Positions 7,520 to 10,707 of a stretch of 10,707 bases of DNA are shown piece by piece. Source of the DNA: Leucogyrophana mollusca. Taxonomy: Eukaryota > Basidiomycota > Agaricomycetes > Boletales. The stretch's first letter is position 1. Each line of letters begins with the position of its first letter. A model generated the notes under the pieces. It was given only the letters and a program-made list of their open reading frames with translations, did not search any database and had not been told where the DNA came from. The position numbers and the translations under genes are program-made. The DNA is taken from positions 1 through 10,707 of the forward strand of contig MU266871.1 in the NCBI GenBank assembly GCA_021014945.1, written 5' to 3'.

Positions 7520-7699
7520 CAGATCAACCTGAGGCCGTTTCGCGCAGCAACGGCAGCACGCTCCTCATACAGCCACTGCCAAGCTGTAATTAGCCAAAAC
7601 ACTGAGAGAGGGACCCACCCCTGCACGAGAGAGATCCTTGGCGACCATGTCCTCCGTCTTCTTCTGGTTGACAAACACAATAATCGGCGAGGGATACAT
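7520..7699 (-). pseudogene. prp28: Prp28/DDX23-type DEAD-box helicase fragment
   Basis: On the minus strand from 7699 the frame reads SPIIVFVNQKKTEDMVAKDL. IFVNQKK at the start of the helicase C-terminal domain is typical of Prp28/DDX23, the U5 snRNP helicase. A GTGGGT donor (7618) and a GGCTAATTACAG acceptor (ending 7584) bound a 35-nt intron-like gap. Beyond it, YEERAAVAARNG looks like a decayed QEQREAALAALRNG, the next conserved block. The expected ATDLAGRGID block is not found further on. Both ends are therefore truncated, and the fragment is joined upstream to an unrelated dehydrogenase piece without any gap. Confidence 0.7.
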
Positions 7700-7801
7700 C
7701 CCGCCTGCCGTGGCGATCTCGCCCTCTGCGTGGAGGATCCCCTACACACCGACGGGAGCGACGAAGATAGGCGTGGGGTATGTGACGCCGAGGGCCGCCC
7801 C
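7700..7801 (-). pseudogene. FMN-dependent alpha-hydroxy-acid dehydrogenase fragment
   Basis: The minus-strand frame from about 7801 reads ALGVTYPTPIFVAPVGV, a TAG stop, then GILHAEGEIATAGG. This matches the FMN-binding segment of lactate 2-monooxygenase/cytochrome-b2-like oxidases, where PxPIxxAPVGVQGIxHPxxExATA is usual. The stop (complement of 7742-7744) sits exactly where Gln is expected, so a CAG to TAG change is the simplest explanation. Only about 33 codons remain. Upstream (7802-7950) no further homology is seen, and downstream the sequence becomes a helicase fragment. Confidence 0.65.
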
Positions 7802-7956
7802 ACCCTCCTCGCCGCTCGAAGACGTCCCCTCCACTCGACCTCTCCGCCACGAACTGTCCCCCAACCTTCCTCCCCTTCCTCCTCCGTGTGGCGTATCCCC
7901 CCTTCTCTCAACTCCAGCGAAGCCGCGCAATCGTTTTCCGCTAAGCTTGCAGCTAC

Positions 7957-8142
7957 CTACACAGCGCAAGCTCCGAAGCACTCCAACTTGTCGCGGAGGT
8001 AATCTATGTGTGTATCTGCCAGCTCAGTAGCAACAGCTCTGAGCGTTTCACCCGAGACCTCGCGGAACTCGGGACGAGACAAGTAGCGAGGGAGCGGGAC
8101 GACGTCGCGCCCTTGAGCTGAACTCCCCGCGATCAAGTTCAT
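7957..8142 (-). other. Short unrecognised open frame, possible gene fragment
   Basis: The minus-strand frame reads ETLRAVATELADTHIDYLRD and then KLECFGACAV, followed by a stop. Its amino-acid composition and amphipathic pattern look like real protein rather than shadow translation, unlike its neighbours. No family is recognised. It lies upstream, on the same strand, of the dehydrogenase and helicase pieces and may be a third member of that chimera. Its 5' end overlaps the plus-strand exon-like segment at 8129-8287. Confidence 0.3.
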
Positions 8143-8287
8143 ACGCGAGACCCTCTACGCGTCCCTAGCAGACGTCCTCAAGCACACCACCGATCAGGAC
8201 ATCTTCCTTCAATCCCCGTTCAAATCCCCTCCTCCAGAAGGCGACGGCGCGGAGGGTATCGTCGACGTCGGGCGGTGCTGCTCGTGA
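8129..8287 (+). other. Exon-like segment, possible 5' part of the right-hand gene
   Basis: The frame reads AIKFIRETLYASLADVLKHT and then SPFKSPPPEGDGAEGIVDVG before a TGA at 8285-8287. A splice donor GTGAGT follows at 8290, with the acceptor CTATTCTAG ending at 8343 (54 nt). The next piece (8344-8438) includes QSHGERIELR and then a stop. A clean intron 8439-8492 (TACTGAC branch) then leads into the FGLAELP exon. It looks like the start of the same broken gene, but the frames do not all connect. Confidence 0.35.
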
Positions 8288-8492
8288 TGGTGAGTACGTT
8301 ATGGTGATGCGACGCGAGCGTTACTTACTTGGCTCTATTCTAGCCGTTCTCGTCCAGTCCCACGGCGAACGTATTGAGTTGCGTTGATTGGCGTGTTCGT
8401 ATGTGTGGCCGTCGTGCTTGTGCGCGGCGCTGATGAAGGTGAGCGTCTAGATTCAGCAATCAAGCAAACGTCGTACTGACCTGATGCCCCAG

Positions 8493-10707
8493 GTGTTCGG
8501 CCTCGCCGAGCTGCCGTGTGAGCCCCATGCAGAGTTGGGCAACGACGAAAACTCGCTTTCTCCCGAGGGCTGGTTAGGGAGGCAAAGAACGTTAGACTGC
8601 GGTCAGATAAGGTGGGAGGTGGGGAAGGGGAAGTAGACTATACAGCTTGGCCAGGGACCGCGAAAAAGGACCGAAAGCAATCTACGAAGATGATGATGGT
8701 GAGCATCTCTATATCTTCTCAATGGGAAATGCTAACTGATTTCAGCAGACAACGCTGCCATGTCTCCTATGGACGCAGCAACTAATGACCCCGCTCAGCT
8801 AATCAACCGTCTCGACTTGGAGGCAACACCCGGTACTCCCGACATGACGCCCATGGGACGTTCGCCATTCTCCCTCGAGAAACTGAATGAGCAAGCCCGA
8901 CAAAAAGAACCGCCTCACGATTGAGAGTCCAATGAAGGGCTTGCGCGGTAGCATGACTTCTGTTAGCTCACTTCGGCCATACGCTCAATCCTGGGCGAAG
9001 GCGTCCTCGTCATCGATTGCACAGAACCTTATCGGCCAAAATAGCCCCTTGGACAACATCAAACGCGTCCATTTCGCCTTCAAAGTCCCCTGTTACGGCC
9101 AGGGTGCCAGCGAAGGGTGGCGTACCCACTCTGCGATTGACGCATAAGCGCACGATGAACCCTGCCCCTGCCGCGGACGCGTCGCCTGTGTTCAAGGCAC
9201 TACGTCCAGCGAGGAACAGTTACCCTGTAACCGCTACGAAGATCGTAGGCGTGTCCCCAATGGGAACACCGCTCTGCTTGATGGCGGGCGTCGGGGAGAA
9301 GTCACCATCATCTCTGACTTTCGGTTCTGCGCATTCGAAGTCAGATTCGCATGACAGTTTTTCGGCGAGTCCCGTCTTCAAGAATGCCCATGGCCACGTA
9401 CGCACGCGGTCTTCGCTGGTCCTTGCCGAGTACCTCAAACAGCAGCACGACGATGGCTATGACAGCCCCAGCTTGCCCATACCACCAGAAGCTCGCCGGA
9501 ACCTTGGTCTCGCCGGCACCATGGGCGGGTCCGTGGGGAGTGACGTCGCAATGGAGCTGGATGCAAGCGATCCAGACTCTGACATCCCTGATGAGCTCCA
9601 AGTCATCTTGCAACAGTCGGACGACGGATCGCTCCATGAAGTCGACGACACTATGTCTTTCTCTCCCAGGCACGCACACCCGCCCTTGCCATCGCCTGGC
9701 CTTCCACCCGAATTGCCCTTGCCGCTGCTGTCAGGTCCCGAACTGCCGGTGTTCCGCGCCCAGCTTATCGACGAGGAGGACCATCACGCTGATATTGAGG
9801 AGGCAGGCATGTCGTCTGAAGACGACACGAAGAAGTCATTTGATTTTACGGGAGAGCTACAGAAATTCAACGAGTCCGGTGGCTCCCACGGGCGCAGCTT
9901 CGTGGAGCAGCTGGAGAACGCATTCCGTACCCCCGCCAAGATTGATTTGCGTTACAACTTTGGCATGCAGCTCCGTAATGGGTTCCTCAGTGGGGATGTG
10001 CCTCCAGTGCCCAAACTTCCTTCGCTGCAGGATGAATTGACAAAGGCGAGAGAACACACATACGACCAATATGTGGAGTTCTCTGCTCAGGATTTCCCCG
10101 TCGATGTCAATGCAGAGCCATCCTTGCTTCCCGGTACTGATAGCTTCGCCAGCAGCAATCAAACAGACGACGATATCTTGGCAGTCGAGTCTCGGAAGGC
10201 ACTCAAGAACACGTCCTCCATAGGATCGCGTCCTTCCGACGGTCAGCTGAATAAAGACTTCAAGTTTGGTGGACGGCCGTCGCCGACTCGCTCAGCTGAA
10301 GAACCGAAGGCCGAAATGCCGATGACGCTCTCCGACATCATTCCACCTCCTTCCGTTGTTCATTCATTGTCAGAGGCTTCGTTGGAAGTGGACGAAAGCG
10401 CGCTTCTGAAGTCTATCTTTGCGAGCGCTGTCGAGATCCCATTGCCCCCAGCTCGCGTGCGCCTTGATTCGGACTCTAGTTCAAAGCTGGTCAGGGACGT
10501 CGCACGCAACTCCGTCGTTTGCTGAGGTACGGCGAGGCTTCGAGTTCAACGACAGCCGGTCAGGCTTCCACCCGCCTCCTGGCGCTTCACACAGCTAACA
10601 CGGACGCCACGAATCTGTCTTCAGCATCGCATCCGTGTCGTCGTATGGGCATGTCATTAACTCTGGATCATCAGATCCATTCGACTATGCCGCTGCTGCT
10701 CATCTTC
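8493..10707 (+). pseudogene. Broken Ser/Pro/acidic-rich protein gene, runs off right edge
   Basis: No named family is recognised, though the layout resembles an unnamed protein type I associate with mushrooms. Readable pieces: ENSLSPEGWLGRQ; EVDYTA; LARDREKGPKAIYED, intron 8699-8748 (GCTAAC branch), DNAAMSPMDA...LDLEATPGTPDMTPMGRSP; KKNRLTIESPMKGLRGSMT; then one long frame of about 480 codons (about 9072-10522) with RSSLVLAEYLKQQHDDGY, PDELQVILQQSDDGS, KSFDFTGELQKFNESGG, SFVEQLENAFRTPAKIDLRY and LSDIIPPPS; finally EVRRGFEFNDS and SVFSIASVSSYGHVINSG to the edge. Frame changes occur near 8646, 8903, 9041 and 10515, with a TAA at 10596-10598. Acidic, phospho-site-like segments suggest a disordered regulatory protein; this is inference. 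It is a pseudogene or an error-rich assembly of a real gene. Confidence 0.6.

Noticed and set aside
7638..8030. Plus-strand open frame over the oxidase/helicase pieces
   Set aside because: It is the antisense shadow of the recognisable minus-strand FMN oxidase and Prp28 segments.
8887..9147. Separate 86-codon plus-strand gene
   Set aside because: It is one frame of the broken right-hand gene, which continues from the frame before it and into the frame after it.

Overview
The window looks like nuclear DNA of a mushroom-forming basidiomycete (Agaricomycetes). The evidence is many short spliceosomal introns of about 47-63 nt with GT..AG ends and CTAAC/CTGAC-like branch sites, a fungal-type Egt1 ergothioneine sequence, a fungal calpain-like sequence, and an S/P/D-rich protein of a type I associate with mushrooms. 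No bacterial operons, rRNA, tRNA or CRISPR were seen.

Layout, left to right. 1-490: no recognised gene. 491-1333 (+): a truncated, stop-interrupted piece of egt1, covering the DinB iron-binding part and the start of the sulfatase-modifying-factor domain. 1394-1860: unassigned. About 1870-2874 (+): a multi-exon piece of a PalB/Rim13/calpain-7-like cysteine protease, several exons of which still splice in phase but with frame breaks between others. 3340-5014 (-): a five-exon gene that appears fully intact (483 codons before the stop). It encodes a basic N-terminus, a PHD-like zinc finger, a caspase/CHAT-like core with a His...Cys pair, and a Cys-rich C-terminus. 5015-7500: mostly GC-rich, repeat-bearing DNA with exon-like scraps. 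7520-7790 (-): a chimera of two unrelated fragments, an FMN-dependent alpha-hydroxy-acid dehydrogenase piece with a TAG stop joined to a Prp28/DDX23 helicase piece. 8130-10707 (+): an unrecognised S/P/acidic protein gene broken by several frame changes and a stop, running off the right edge.

Read together, the window is a graveyard or mosaic of fragments of at least five unrelated host genes surrounding one well-preserved, compositionally distinct gene. The genes do not form a pathway. The most notable item is the intact minus-strand gene. It joins a PHD-type zinc finger to a probable CHAT/caspase-fold core, a combination I cannot name as a described family. All homology statements rest on motif recognition by eye, with no database search. 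Frame breaks in the degraded loci could partly be assembly error, but the truncations and the fusion of unrelated families cannot be explained that way.
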